Part shown: positions 15,809-23,707 of the stretch, one piece after another | Layout: every line of letters starts with the position of its first letter | Position numbering within the stretch: position 1 is the first letter of the stretch | DNA from: CAYGZQ01 sp964354375 [NCBI: uncultured Planctomycetota bacterium] | Lineage (GTDB): Bacteria; JAJVIF01; JAPKYR01 | Reading direction: 5' to 3' | Assembly (NCBI GenBank): GCA_964354375.1 | Contig: CAYGZQ010000063.1 | Span: 1 to 23,773 of the forward strand | Length of the DNA: 23,773 nt | Notes under the pieces: model-generated | What the model was told of the DNA's origin: nothing | Databases searched by the model: none | The model's input: the letters and a program-made list of their open reading frames with translations, nothing else | Made by a program: the position numbers and the translations under genes

Positions 15809-17305
15809 TCACCCCCCGTACAGCTGCCTCACCAGCGCGTCCGGACTCAGGTCCTTCCCGCTGAACTTTCTGATCTTCTCCTTCCACGTCATCATCGCTC
15901 CCGGGACCAGAAGCTCATCGATTACGCGTTTGGCGAAGTCCGGGGTCCACGGGTCTCCGCCCTGCGAGGCCTCCAGCAAATGCGCCGCGGCCATCTCCGC
16001 AAGGACGTAGTTCTGTATGTAGCATGGGTGCGTGATGTGGAAGATGTTCGTCGTGAACGGGGGCGGGTCGACCGCAGGCTCCACCAGATAGTATTCGCGG
16101 ATCATGTCCGCCCGACGCTTCTGCAATTCCTCGTACGGAGCCGGATCGAGGTAGAGCATGTACTCGAACAGGGCATCAATCGCCAGCGACCTGATCCTGA
16201 ACGCGAGACGCTTCCTTGCGCCGTCCAGAAACCCCTCGATCTCGCCCTCATCTTCCACATAGCCGACCAGGAATTTCTTTCTCATCGCCAGCTTCTCGAA
16301 CAAAACCGCGATCGCCTCCCAGAAGAAACCCGGATCGCCCAGCGCTACAAGATAATGCCCGTCCCCCTTCGCCACGCTCCCCTGCACCGCGTGACCGTAT
16401 TCATGGAACAGCACCTGGTACCACGACTGCCCGTCCCGCGGATTCGCGAGTATCCGAACGTCTTTCCCAGGATCAAAAGTGAAGCAGAATCCCCCCGCCG
16501 GGATATCCTGGATGACCGTCTGGATCGGCAGCTTCTCCAGATCGATCCCGACCGCAAGGTACTCCTTCCTGAGAGCCCCGAGAAGCCTGTCCTCGGGGAA
16601 CTTCTCACGCGGCAGGTTCGGAAGACAGTTTTCGTGCAGGAAGGACAGGTCGGACGACAGCAGGCCCCCGGGGGTCATGCCCGGCTGGTCCTTCTGCTCC
16701 ATAAGCACTTCCTCGAACGAATCGGCGCCCTTCTCCAGAAGATCCCCAAGCTGCTTTCTCACTTCGTCCAGGTCCAGTTCGTTCAACTCGAAGGCAAGAT
16801 GGGGGAAACTCTCGAAGCCGAGGTCCTTCGCAGCACGGTTTCGTCTGTCGACGAGATCGAGGACTTTTTCGTGAAGCTCCTTTTCCAGGGGCACGAATGC
16901 CGCCGATGCGCGCCGACGTTTGGCGGGATCCTTGTCCCACCTCAATAGCTCGCCCAGGTCCGACCGACTGATCGGCTTCCCGTCCACTTGCGGCTTGAAT
17001 TCAACCAGCATCTTGTTGCAGAGATTTTTCGCCTTGTAGATGTCCTCGATTCCCTCGACCTCGTTCCGCAGCGCGCCCAGCTTCAGCAGAAATACCGGCC
17101 TCCTCAGCTCCGACGAGCGCGGCTTTGCCTTCGCCAGCTTCTGTGTCCCGGCATCGCGCCACAGAGCCGATGTCTCGGCCTCGATTTTGTCCAGGTCCTC
17201 ATGTTCGAGGCCCCGATACATGGCGAATGACGCCTCGGACTCGCGGATCGCAAGCTCCCGAAACCTGGAGTCAAACTGGTCGAATTTCTCTTTCGTCGAT
17301 TTCAT
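15809..17305 (-). CDS. M3-family (oligoendopeptidase-like) zinc metallopeptidase
   Basis: 498 aa, shorter than the usual 560-680 for family M3 but with the catalytic core intact. The zinc motif HEYGH is at 301-305 (FHEYGHAVQGS). The third ligand is Glu330 in GFFWEAIAVLFE, 29 residues after the first His, the same spacing as in thimet oligopeptidase. Nearby FCFTFDPGKD and the C-terminal NIFHITHPCYIQNYVLAEM stretch with YxxNY-like residues fit the substrate-binding region of M3 and PepF enzymes. Members cleave short peptides, usually in the cytoplasm. No signal peptide is present. The ATG has GGAAG only 2 nt upstream, so initiation may be inefficient. The first ~90 residues are a charged helical region. 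It is divergent from macB, with 167 bp between the starts. M2 (ACE-like) is a less likely alternative because of the HEYGH form. Confidence 0.85.
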   Translation of the reverse strand: MKSTKEKFDQFDSRFRELAIRESEASFAMYRGLEHEDLDKIEAETSALWRDAGTQKLAKAKPRSSELRRPVFLLKLGALRNEVEGIEDIYKAKNLCNKMLVEFKPQVDGKPISRSDLGELLRWDKDPAKRRRASAAFVPLEKELHEKVLDLVDRRNRAAKDLGFESFPHLAFELNELDLDEVRKQLGDLLEKGADSFEEVLMEQKDQPGMTPGGLLSSDLSFLHENCLPNLPREKFPEDRLLGALRKEYLAVGIDLEKLPIQTVIQDIPAGGFCFTFDPGKDVRILANPRDGQSWYQVLFHEYGHAVQGSVAKGDGHYLVALGDPGFFWEAIAVLFEKLAMRKKFLVGYVEDEGEIEGFLDGARKRLAFRIRSLAIDALFEYMLYLDPAPYEELQKRRADMIREYYLVEPAVDPPPFTTNIFHITHPCYIQNYVLAEMAAAHLLEASQGGDPWTPDFAKRVIDELLVPGAMMTWKEKIRKFSGKDLSPDALVRQLYGG

Positions 17306-17362
17306 TTCTTCCGTACAGCCGATCCTTTCCGAAAGTCAGGCGAATAATAGCACAAAGCAACC

Positions 17363-17392
17363 AATGGGAGGGCGAGGCTCCCGCCGAGCCGC
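17363..17392. repeat. GAGGCTCCCGCCGAGCC palindromic element
   Basis: GGCTC (17376-17380) and GAGCC (17386-17390) pair around a CCGCC loop, within a G-rich block. It lies between the divergent peptidase and macB-like genes. From memory, similar GGCGAGGCTCC-CCGAGCC sequences are dispersed in many environmental genomes; only one copy is in this window, so its status as a repeat is inference. Confidence 0.4.
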
Positions 17393-17472
17393 GATCCTGG
17401 GTCACCCCCCGACGCAACCTCCTGCCGCTCCAATGAGTCTCACTGCTGTGGTAACATACCAGCTTCCGAGCC

Positions 17473-18723
17473 ATGAACCTGAGTAACTCATTCAAACTTG
17501 CCCTCAGGGGCCTCCTCATCAACAAGGGGCGAAGCCTGCTCACACTCCTGGGCATCATCATCGGCATCGCCGCGGTCATCACCATTACGGCGCTGGCCGA
17601 GGGTCTGCGCGCTCAGGCCACGAAACAGATCGACGAGCTCGGCACGAACCTCATCTTCGTTTTCCCGCAGATGTCGACCAAAGAGTCCCGCAGCCAGTCC
17701 GGTCGAATGGGAAGCTGGGAGCCTCAGTTCTTCACCGAGCGGGAGGTCCGGGCGATCGAGGCGGCCCTGAGAGTGCCCACGGTCATAAATGCGTCCGTCC
17801 AGCAGCAGGCGACCGTCTCTCGTGGACGCGAGTCCGTATCGGTCACTACCGCAGGTGTGGACCAGTTCTATCTCGATGTCTTCAATTTCGAGATGGTGAA
17901 GGGGCGGTTCTTCACGCCGGGTGAGATCACCGGCGGGCGCAGGGTGGCCATCCTGGGTTGGCAAACCGCTATCGACCTCTTCGGAAAACAGGACCCCATA
18001 GGCCAGACAGTCGACATAAACAACGAACGATTCGAGATCGTCGGTGTCATCGAGGAGATGGGCGGCGGCCTCGGCGAGAACCAGGACAAGGCCGCCTACG
18101 TGCCCTTGAAGGTCGCACAACAGCATCTCTTCGGACTCGGCGACAAAATCCAGATACTCGTCCTGCAGACCCAGAACCTCGGCGACGTCCCGACCGTCAA
18201 GGATGACGTCAAGCGCGCCATCAACAGAATGAGGCGAATAACCGACCCCGACAGCGAGAACTACATGATCATGACCCAGACGGAGGCCCTCAAGAACTTT
18301 GGGCAGTTCATCAACGTCCTCACCATGGTGCTCGGCGGTGTAGCCGCGGTCAGCCTCCTCGTCGGCGGCATAGGCATCATGAACATCATGCTGGTCAACG
18401 TGACCGAGCGCACACGTGAGATCGGCCTCAGGAAAGCCGTCGGCGCAAGACAGATCGACATCCTCTTCCAGTTCCTGATCGAGGCCGTCGTCCTTTGCCT
18501 CCTCGGAGGGATAATCGGCATGGGTCTGGGGTATCTCGGCGCGATCGGCCTTTCCGCGCTCATCTCCAAGGCTCTTCCCGAAGCCTCCTGGAGTCCCGTC
18601 ATAAATCTGACCAGCGTCGTGATCGCCGTCGTCTTCTCCTCTCTGATAGGCCTGATCTTCGGCGTCTACCCTGCCGCAAACGCAGCCCGCAAGGACCCCA
18701 TCACCGCCCTCAGGTACGAGTGA
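17473..18723 (+). CDS. MacB-like ABC transporter permease (FtsX/MacB fold)
   Basis: 416 aa. Four transmembrane segments in the MacB order: one near the N-terminus (about 20-42, SLLTLLGIIIGIAAVITITA), a large extracytoplasmic domain (about 45-280), then three helices (about 285-315, 340-370, 380-405). Family signatures are present: LLTLLGIIIGIAAVI, GGIGIMNIMLVNVTERTREI, GLRKAVGAR, and the terminal PANAARKDPITALRYE. Such proteins act as mechanotransmission permeases with a LolD/MacB-type ATPase and often an HlyD-like adaptor, exporting peptides, antibiotics or lipoproteins. Neither partner is in the window; the upstream neighbour is divergent and the downstream neighbour convergent, so it is an orphan subunit here. 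The ATG has no good ribosome binding site. Two palindromic repeats follow the stop. Confidence 0.92.
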   Translation: MNLSNSFKLALRGLLINKGRSLLTLLGIIIGIAAVITITALAEGLRAQATKQIDELGTNLIFVFPQMSTKESRSQSGRMGSWEPQFFTEREVRAIEAALRVPTVINASVQQQATVSRGRESVSVTTAGVDQFYLDVFNFEMVKGRFFTPGEITGGRRVAILGWQTAIDLFGKQDPIGQTVDINNERFEIVGVIEEMGGGLGENQDKAAYVPLKVAQQHLFGLGDKIQILVLQTQNLGDVPTVKDDVKRAINRMRRITDPDSENYMIMTQTEALKNFGQFINVLTMVLGGVAAVSLLVGGIGIMNIMLVNVTERTREIGLRKAVGARQIDILFQFLIEAVVLCLLGGIIGMGLGYLGAIGLSALISKALPEASWSPVINLTSVVIAVVFSSLIGLIFGVYPAANAARKDPITALRYE

Positions 18724-18744
18724 TCTTTCCCGTCCTGCCCCTCT

Positions 18745-18775
18745 GTATCCAAGGCCCGACCGTCAGGGAGGGCGC
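18745..18775 (+). repeat. GTATCCAAGG family, single arm
   Basis: 31 nt matching the reverse complement of 6154-6184 at 28 positions and 6117-6147 at 26 positions. It begins 22 nt after the macB-like stop. The opposite arm seen at 6 kb is missing, so this is a half-site. Confidence 0.75.
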
Positions 18776-18830
18776 ATTCCTTATCCGGGACCCGCATCAA
18801 TTGCGCTTTGGCAGGAAGTTTATGTATTAA

Positions 18831-18863
18831 CCGTCCCCCCCTTGGGGGGGACCACAGGGGGGC
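18831..18863 (-). repeat. C-rich palindromic repeat, inverted single copy
   Basis: CCGTCCCCCCCTTGGGGGGG then ACCACAGGGGGGC. It has the same plan as the units at 1-338 and 15088-15126, with a 2-nt TT centre. It lies between the convergent macB-like gene and hicA, 55 nt from the hicA stop. Confidence 0.8.
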
Positions 18864-18917
18864 GTACACCTTTTCCCGGCCCATCTCGCGCAGACATCAC
18901 CCGTCTCCTTTCCCTCT

Positions 18918-19196
18918 TTAGATCGAATCGAGCAGATCGAAGTAGTCCTTTCTCTCCAGACCGGCTTCCTTCAGAAAGCCCTGAATCAGCTCAGGATGCA
19001 CCTCTTTCCCCGGATGCACCGGGATCACGATCCGCTTCTTCGTTTCTGGATGACGGAGAACCACATGCGAACCTTTTCCACGCATCCTCCGTTGAGAGTG
19101 CTTTACGTAACCCAGCCTGCCGAAAAGCTTGATCAGTCTCTCCGCCTTCTCGCGGCCTATTCTCCTGACACCATAGGGTTTTCGCTTCCGAGTCAC
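18918..19196 (-). CDS. hicA: HicA-like mRNA interferase toxin
   Basis: 92 aa from a GTG at 19196; ATAGGG lies just upstream. The core (about 17-85) matches the HicA/YcfA double-stranded RNA-binding fold: a first helix (EKAERLIKLFGRLGY), the KGSHVVLRH strand with the catalytic His44, then VIPVHPGKEVHPELIQGFLKEAGL. HicA cleaves mRNA when not bound by HicB. It is longer than the typical 60-80 residues because of a basic N-terminal extension (TRKRKPYGVRRIGR) and a short C-terminal tail. It starts 6 nt after the hicB stop, so the two are translationally coupled. The order antitoxin then toxin is the reverse of the classical hicAB arrangement. Confidence 0.82.
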   Translation of the reverse strand: MTRKRKPYGVRRIGREKAERLIKLFGRLGYVKHSQRRMRGKGSHVVLRHPETKKRIVIPVHPGKEVHPELIQGFLKEAGLERKDYFDLLDSI

Positions 19197-19202
19197 GGTG
19201 CC

Positions 19203-19622
19203 CTATCCGACCCAGGCCAGCTTTGCCGTCCGGATTCGTCGCCCCCACTCCGCGGTGGCCTTGAAGCTTAGGGGAAGCTCCTCCCCCTCACGATCGCGGC
19301 TGAATTCCTGCCGAGCTCCGGATCCGCGCTTGACGTAGCCGCAATGCCCAAGGACTTCTGCAAGCTCGTCCGAGCCGATGGCGTCCGACAGCAGAGCGAG
19401 GATCATGTCCACAAGGTTGTCGAAAGCCTCGCGCGGCGTATCGCCCTGATCCTTCAGATGCAGCTCAGGACAAGAGGCGATATAACATCCGGACCGTTTC
19501 TTGACCGAGAAGGACAGACGGGCCTCGATTGCCGCCCAGCCGCGAGCCGTGCAAAGCTCGCCGTCTATACCGTAGTCTACACGTATAAATGATCGATCTC
19601 TCTGCGATGACTTGTTTCCCAT
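19203..19622 (-). CDS. hicB: HicB-like antitoxin
   Basis: 139 aa from the ATG at 19622; GGAGGAG lies 15 nt upstream, further than usual, so the start is not certain. The frame stays open upstream to 19739, but that part runs through a palindromic repeat and lies upstream of the likely promoter. The central part matches the partial RNase H fold of HicB: LSFSVKKRSGCYIASCPELH, then DQGDTPREAFDNLVDMILAL. HicB neutralises HicA and usually represses its own operon through a C-terminal RHH or HTH domain. Here the C-terminal part (about 85-139, charged) shows neither clearly. Its 3' neighbour is the toxin. Confidence 0.75.
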   Translation of the reverse strand: MGNKSSQRDRSFIRVDYGIDGELCTARGWAAIEARLSFSVKKRSGCYIASCPELHLKDQGDTPREAFDNLVDMILALLSDAIGSDELAEVLGHCGYVKRGSGARQEFSRDREGEELPLSFKATAEWGRRIRTAKLAWVG

Positions 19623-19653
19623 GATTCGACCGGCCAACTCCTCCACTGATATC

Positions 19654-19682
19654 AATATATCATGCCGGGGTGCCCTCCACAA
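19654..19682 (-). promoter_or_regulatory. Candidate promoter of hicBA
   Basis: On the minus strand: TTGTGG (19682-19677), 17-nt spacer, then TATATT (19659-19654) preceded by TGA, an extended -10. The -35 lies inside the first arm of the palindromic element at 19669-19766, so a protein binding that arm would control the promoter. Confidence 0.5.
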
Positions 19683-19766
19683 GCGAGACGTCGAGCTTGT
19701 GGAGGTCTCATCCGGTTGTGAAAAGAGACACCTCCACAAAGCAAAAAGCGCTTTGTGGAGGGCACC
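19669..19766. repeat. Four-armed CTCCACAA palindromic element between divergent promoters
   Basis: Four alternating arms: CCTCCACAAGC (19674-19684), GCTTGTGGAGG (19695-19705), CCTCCACAAAGC (19731-19742) and GCTTTGTGGAGG (19750-19761). These form two perfect adjacent hairpins. The outermost arms also pair: GGTGCCCTCCACAA (19669-19682) with TTGTGGAGGGCACC (19753-19766), a 14-bp perfect inverted repeat. It separates the hicBA and serpin promoters. It may be a dispersed palindrome or a genuine operator. Confidence 0.8.
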
Positions 19767-19771
19767 GCCCT

Positions 19772-19799
19772 TTGAACCAATGCGAATCCATGATAGTCT
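19772..19799 (+). promoter_or_regulatory. Candidate promoter of the serpin gene
   Basis: TTGAAC (19772-19777), 16-nt spacer, then TAGTCT (19794-19799) preceded by TGA, an extended -10. It begins 6 nt after the four-armed element. The predicted start site would leave a leader of about 25 nt. Confidence 0.4.
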
Positions 19800-19831
19800 G
19801 TAGCCTCAGACAACTGCTCCGGAGGTCCATC

Positions 19832-21145
19832 ATGCATAGATCGTCTCTCGTACTGCTGATGTTTTGTCTCATCGCTGCTGCGCTTTCCTGCGCAGGAAGC
19901 GCAAGCCAGAATCCCAACCTGCCCCCGGGTGAGAATCCGGATCGCTACAAGTTCGCGGCCTCCGACGTCCATCGCGACCAGTCCCCCGATGTCCCGCCCT
20001 CAGAGCTCACCGAGCTTGCGACCGGCAACACCCAGTTCGCCTTCGACCTCTATCAGCAGCTCAAGGGGCAAATGAGCACCAACATTTTCTGCTCCCCGTT
20101 CAGCGTCTCCCAGGCCCTGGCTATGACATGGGCGGGCGCCAGGGGTACCACTGAATCCCAGATGTCCGACACCATGCACTTCACGCTCGGACAGGCAAAG
20201 CTCCATCCCGCGTTCAACAAGCTCGACCTCGAACTTGCGTCCCGCGGCGAAGGAGCCAAGGGCAAGGACTCCGAGCCCTTCAGGCTGAACATCGCTAATT
20301 CCATCTGGGGGCAGGACGGATGGTCCTGGCTCCCGGCTTTCCTCGACACCCTCGCCCTCAACTACGGCGCCGGAATGCGACTCGTCGATTTCGCGGCCGC
20401 GCCCAACGATTGCCGCGTGATCATCAACGACTGGGTCGAGAACAAAACCGAGGACCGGATCAAGGACCTCCTCCCGGAAGGCATCATTACTACCGACACC
20501 AGGCTGGTCCTGGTCAATGCGATCTACTTCAACGCGGCATGGAGGTTCCCGTTCGAGGAGGAGAACACTCATCCCGGCTCGTTCCATCTTCTCGACGGAA
20601 ATGCGGTCACCGCCGACCTTATGGAGCAGGCCGCGGACATCCGCTACATGGAAGGTGACGGATATCAGGCCGTAGAAATGGAATACGACGGGCGCGAGCT
20701 CTCAATGGTTATCCTGCTCCCATCCGCGGATCGCTTCCAGGAAATCGAGTCGTCTCTCGACGCGGCGTTCATACAACAGACCATTGACGGCCTTCAGGAA
20801 GCCACCGTCTCGCTCACCTTTCCCAAATTCGAGTACGATTCCGATTTCAGCCTCGGCGACACGCTTATCGCGATGGGCATGCCGGACGCCTTCTCCGGCA
20901 CGGCCGATTTCTCCGGCATGGACGGTACGTTGCGGCTCTACATCACCGCCGTCGTTCACAAGGCTTTTGTTTCGGTCGATGAGGCCGGTACTGAGGCCGC
21001 CGCCGCCACAGCAGTGGTTGTCGGAGAAAAGGCGATACCGCAGGTCGAAGAATTCCGCGCCGATCACCCGTTCGTCTTCTTCATCCGGGATATCGAGACC
21101 GGCACGATCCTGTTCGTCGGACGAGTGCTCGATCCCACCGCCTGA
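19832..21145 (+). CDS. Lipoprotein serpin (serine protease inhibitor)
   Basis: 437 aa from the ATG at 19832, fixed by GGAGGT (19821-19826) 5 nt upstream. A lipoprotein-type signal (SLVLLMFCLIAAALSC, Cys20) and a Pro-rich linker precede a complete serpin fold (about 58-437), with FAFDLYQQL, NIFCSPFSVSQALAM, NAIYFNAAW and the C-terminal signature FRADHPFVFFIRD. The reactive-loop hinge DEAGTEAAAAT has Gly386 as P15, Thr387 as P14 and four Ala at P12-P9, the pattern of inhibitory serpins. Counting from the hinge, P1 would be Lys400 and P1' Ala401, pointing to a trypsin-like target. Bacterial serpins trap serine proteases by forming a covalent complex. The P1 call depends on a 17-residue loop and could be off by one or two. 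It is convergent with the next gene, with 18 nt between stops. Confidence 0.92.
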   Translation: MHRSSLVLLMFCLIAAALSCAGSASQNPNLPPGENPDRYKFAASDVHRDQSPDVPPSELTELATGNTQFAFDLYQQLKGQMSTNIFCSPFSVSQALAMTWAGARGTTESQMSDTMHFTLGQAKLHPAFNKLDLELASRGEGAKGKDSEPFRLNIANSIWGQDGWSWLPAFLDTLALNYGAGMRLVDFAAAPNDCRVIINDWVENKTEDRIKDLLPEGIITTDTRLVLVNAIYFNAAWRFPFEEENTHPGSFHLLDGNAVTADLMEQAADIRYMEGDGYQAVEMEYDGRELSMVILLPSADRFQEIESSLDAAFIQQTIDGLQEATVSLTFPKFEYDSDFSLGDTLIAMGMPDAFSGTADFSGMDGTLRLYITAVVHKAFVSVDEAGTEAAAATAVVVGEKAIPQVEEFRADHPFVFFIRDIETGTILFVGRVLDPTA

Positions 21146-21163
21146 GTAAGTCCGGATCGATCC

Positions 21164-23524
21164 TCACGGAACCGCGGGGTACGAGGTCTCGTGGCCGGCC
21201 ACCCACTCGCCGGCATAAATGTACTGCCCCTCCGTCAGATCGTATTCCGATACCGGCGACCCGCAGTATGAATACCACATGAGGTTCTTCGGAACCTTGC
21301 CCGCCGATCCAGGCTCCTCGGGATACGTGGCGTTCATGTCGCAATAGAAAACGGGAACCATCGGCGGCGGTCCGCTGCAAAATGTGTTGATGCTGCAGTC
21401 CGCGCCGTCGTTCATGATGCCGTCGCCGTTCAGGTCCATGAGATAGACGTCCCAGTAATGGGCCATCGCGTGGCCGTTCTCGTGGGCAAGCAAAATCGAC
21501 AACTCCAGTCCGCCCCCGCAGATGGTGCGCGCGTCCTTGCCCATCACAATGAACGTGTAGTGGGTGTTATGGTCCGAGCCGGGGCAGATCGCCATGCAGT
21601 ACGCAATGGCCGTGTCGCCGTACGCCGAATTCACGTAGTACACATTGATTGAATTTCCGCACTGGACCATCCCGAACGCCGCGTGCATGGCCTGGTCTTC
21701 CGTGCCCGTGAGGTCCCGGTACGCGAGGTTGGTCATCCAGAAGAACTGACCCGAGTTTTCCATCACAAAATCGAATCCGTAATTGTTCCAGAAGGAGTTG
21801 CAGTCGTCGAAATCGGCCTGAGCACGGCTCCATGTCACCACTGCATTCAGTCCGGACGTGTTGTTGGCCGCGCACCAGAACGCGATCCCCACCCGACGCA
21901 TTTTCGGATATCCCGTGTCCGTCGACCACGAGATCGAGTGACCATACTCGTTCTCAGCCCGCATCCGGTACTCGATCGGATTGTTCGACCCGCAGTATCG
22001 CCCACCGGCGTCGATCCACGATGTCGTTCCCGCGAGCGCCGTGTGAATCGTGGCCCACGCCCACGTCTCCGCATCGATGTCGTAGTCGTACCTCTGAATG
22101 TTGTACGTGTCCGCGTCGGCCTGGTCGTCCCAGGTCAGCTCCACCGAATGAGCGGCGAGTGACGCTGGCCCGTCCGACGCCGCGAAATTCGTCACGTTCC
22201 CCGGAGCGCTCGGCGACCAGTCGCTCATCGGGACCTTGAAAACCTGGAACATCCTCAGCGGCTTCGTCGAGTGCGGTGTCCCCACCCCCGTGTCGTAGAA
22301 CCCGGTCGACGATCGCACGGCCACCAGGATGGGATTGTCCCTCGGATTCGGGCCCTGCGGGTCCACCACCCCGCAGTCAAGCACGAACTTCTCGCTGATC
22401 GACGTTGTGCCCGCCTGCGTCGTCCAGTCCGCCGGACCGAACGTCACCTTGTTCCCCGTCGCCGTTATGAATCCGCTGGGGCTTTCCACTATTATCTCGC
22501 TGATCTGCCCCGCCACCTTGTCCGGATCGGTTCGCGCGCCCTGATCGAATATCTCCAGCGTCAGCAGCAGGTTACCCCCCTTGTCGCTCGCGCTGTTCCA
22601 GAAGAGAGTGCTCCCTTCTATGTCGAACGTGGCGTAGAACGGCTCCGACATATTCGCGCCGGGCGGAAAATCGCCCGGTATGTCCTGGGGCGGCACATGA
22701 ATCGGCTCGACCCATGACGCAACCACCGCGTACTGAAATTTCACCTGAGGCACGCCGCCCGACAACGGAAACGTCAGATCGTAGCGCCTCGTTGCACTGA
22801 CCCCCGCTCTCAAAATCCCCCGATTGTTCACATTCGAGGCCGACTTGTAATAGTCCTCCAGCTTCGCGGTCGCAGTGAGGCCGCCGCAGAAATATTTGTA
22901 CGGGTTCAGCGTCGCGGTCCACATGATGCCTTTGTTGCCCAGCCTGCCTTCCGTGTATCCCCCGATCCCGCTCGCCGTGAATTCCACCCGGTTCATCCAT
23001 CGCGTATACCCGTCGGCGTTCGACAACACCGCGTTCGTCCCGGGCTTCGCGTACTTCGCAGTCGAGTCGTGTTTTGCCGTGGTGCTCCCGTTGTTAATAA
23101 AAACCCCCAGCACGTCGAATCCGCAGTACTCCAGGTAGTCCGGGAACGGATGCGTCAGCGTGACATCGATCAGCACTCTTCCCGTGCTCATGATCTGGCT
23201 TTCATCGATCGTCTTCACCGAGATATTGGAGAGCTTCCCCGCAGGCGGCTGCAGGTACATCACCACGTTTACCGTGTACATCGCCTCCCGCAGAGACACT
23301 ACCTCGAATTCCCCGGAATCGGTCCTCCATATGTCCCAGATTCCCCAGCACGGTCGGGACGAGTCCGTCGAGGAGTTGTCGCTCCGCGGCGTCGTCCCGG
23401 ACAGTCCGCTCGACGGATCGACGGGGCTGCCGCCGTGCGAACAACCGAGAATTCCGAGAAGAAGGATCGCAATCACGCAGAGGCGCTGCACCGAGATTCG
23501 AGTAACTGTGTGTTGGGTGTGCAT
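21164..23524 (-). CDS. Large lipoprotein with FnIII-like domain and HENGH metalloprotease motif
   Basis: 786 aa from the ATG at 23524 (GGGAGAG about 4 nt upstream). The frame stays open upstream to 23707, but this start lies just before a good lipoprotein signal (LCVIAILLLGILGC, Cys28) followed by a Ser/Pro linker. Residues about 55-450 are a beta-rich region of no named family, with WGIWDI and LTHPFPDYLEYCGFDVLGVF. About 455-560 resembles a fibronectin type III domain (TNFAASDGP to YRMRAENEYG). The C-terminal part contains HENGH (681-685), as in zinc proteases, then a Ca-loop-like DLNGDGIMNDGADC and a NLMWYS stretch that could be a Met-turn. The third zinc ligand is not obvious. It is likely a surface protease or adhesin; peptidase activity is an inference from the motif. 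Confidence 0.7.
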   Translation of the reverse strand: MHTQHTVTRISVQRLCVIAILLLGILGCSHGGSPVDPSSGLSGTTPRSDNSSTDSSRPCWGIWDIWRTDSGEFEVVSLREAMYTVNVVMYLQPPAGKLSNISVKTIDESQIMSTGRVLIDVTLTHPFPDYLEYCGFDVLGVFINNGSTTAKHDSTAKYAKPGTNAVLSNADGYTRWMNRVEFTASGIGGYTEGRLGNKGIMWTATLNPYKYFCGGLTATAKLEDYYKSASNVNNRGILRAGVSATRRYDLTFPLSGGVPQVKFQYAVVASWVEPIHVPPQDIPGDFPPGANMSEPFYATFDIEGSTLFWNSASDKGGNLLLTLEIFDQGARTDPDKVAGQISEIIVESPSGFITATGNKVTFGPADWTTQAGTTSISEKFVLDCGVVDPQGPNPRDNPILVAVRSSTGFYDTGVGTPHSTKPLRMFQVFKVPMSDWSPSAPGNVTNFAASDGPASLAAHSVELTWDDQADADTYNIQRYDYDIDAETWAWATIHTALAGTTSWIDAGGRYCGSNNPIEYRMRAENEYGHSISWSTDTGYPKMRRVGIAFWCAANNTSGLNAVVTWSRAQADFDDCNSFWNNYGFDFVMENSGQFFWMTNLAYRDLTGTEDQAMHAAFGMVQCGNSINVYYVNSAYGDTAIAYCMAICPGSDHNTHYTFIVMGKDARTICGGGLELSILLAHENGHAMAHYWDVYLMDLNGDGIMNDGADCSINTFCSGPPPMVPVFYCDMNATYPEEPGSAGKVPKNLMWYSYCGSPVSEYDLTEGQYIYAGEWVAGHETSYPAVP

Positions 23525-23705
23525 AATCTCTCCCGTCCCCAGGCTGGATCGAAGAAATTTACCGACCTTCCTCCGCACGTCCCATATAGGCGTAAGGCGG
23601 AATCGCGCAGCGGAGCTTCTCGGTTGCGCGCGGTTACGAGTTGAGGAGGCAGAGCCGGGGAGGTACGTTCGCCGCGAACCGGTACCTGTCAGCCTCTGTG
23701 GCGTC
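23525..23705 (-). other. Leader with long imperfect hairpin before the metalloprotease gene
   Basis: Inverted arms 23643-23666 and 23682-23705 match at 16 of 24 positions. They enclose GTTCG/CGAAC (23667-23671 with 23675-23679) and include a perfect AGGTAC/GTACCT block, with a 2-nt bulge. Given the promoter at 23708-23736, transcription would start near 23701, and the hairpin would form the 5' end of a leader of about 175 nt. I could not match it to a known riboswitch class. Confidence 0.45.
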
Positions 23706-23707
23706 AT

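Noticed and set aside
15668-16948. 426-codon plus-strand open frame opposite the M3 peptidase
   Set aside because: It lies opposite the HEYGH-containing peptidase, lacks a ribosome binding site, and crosses the strong terminator at 15774-15799.
23525-23707. N-terminal extension of the metalloprotease lipoprotein
   Set aside because: It would put 61 charged residues before a lipoprotein signal, and the ATG at 23524 has its own ribosome binding site.
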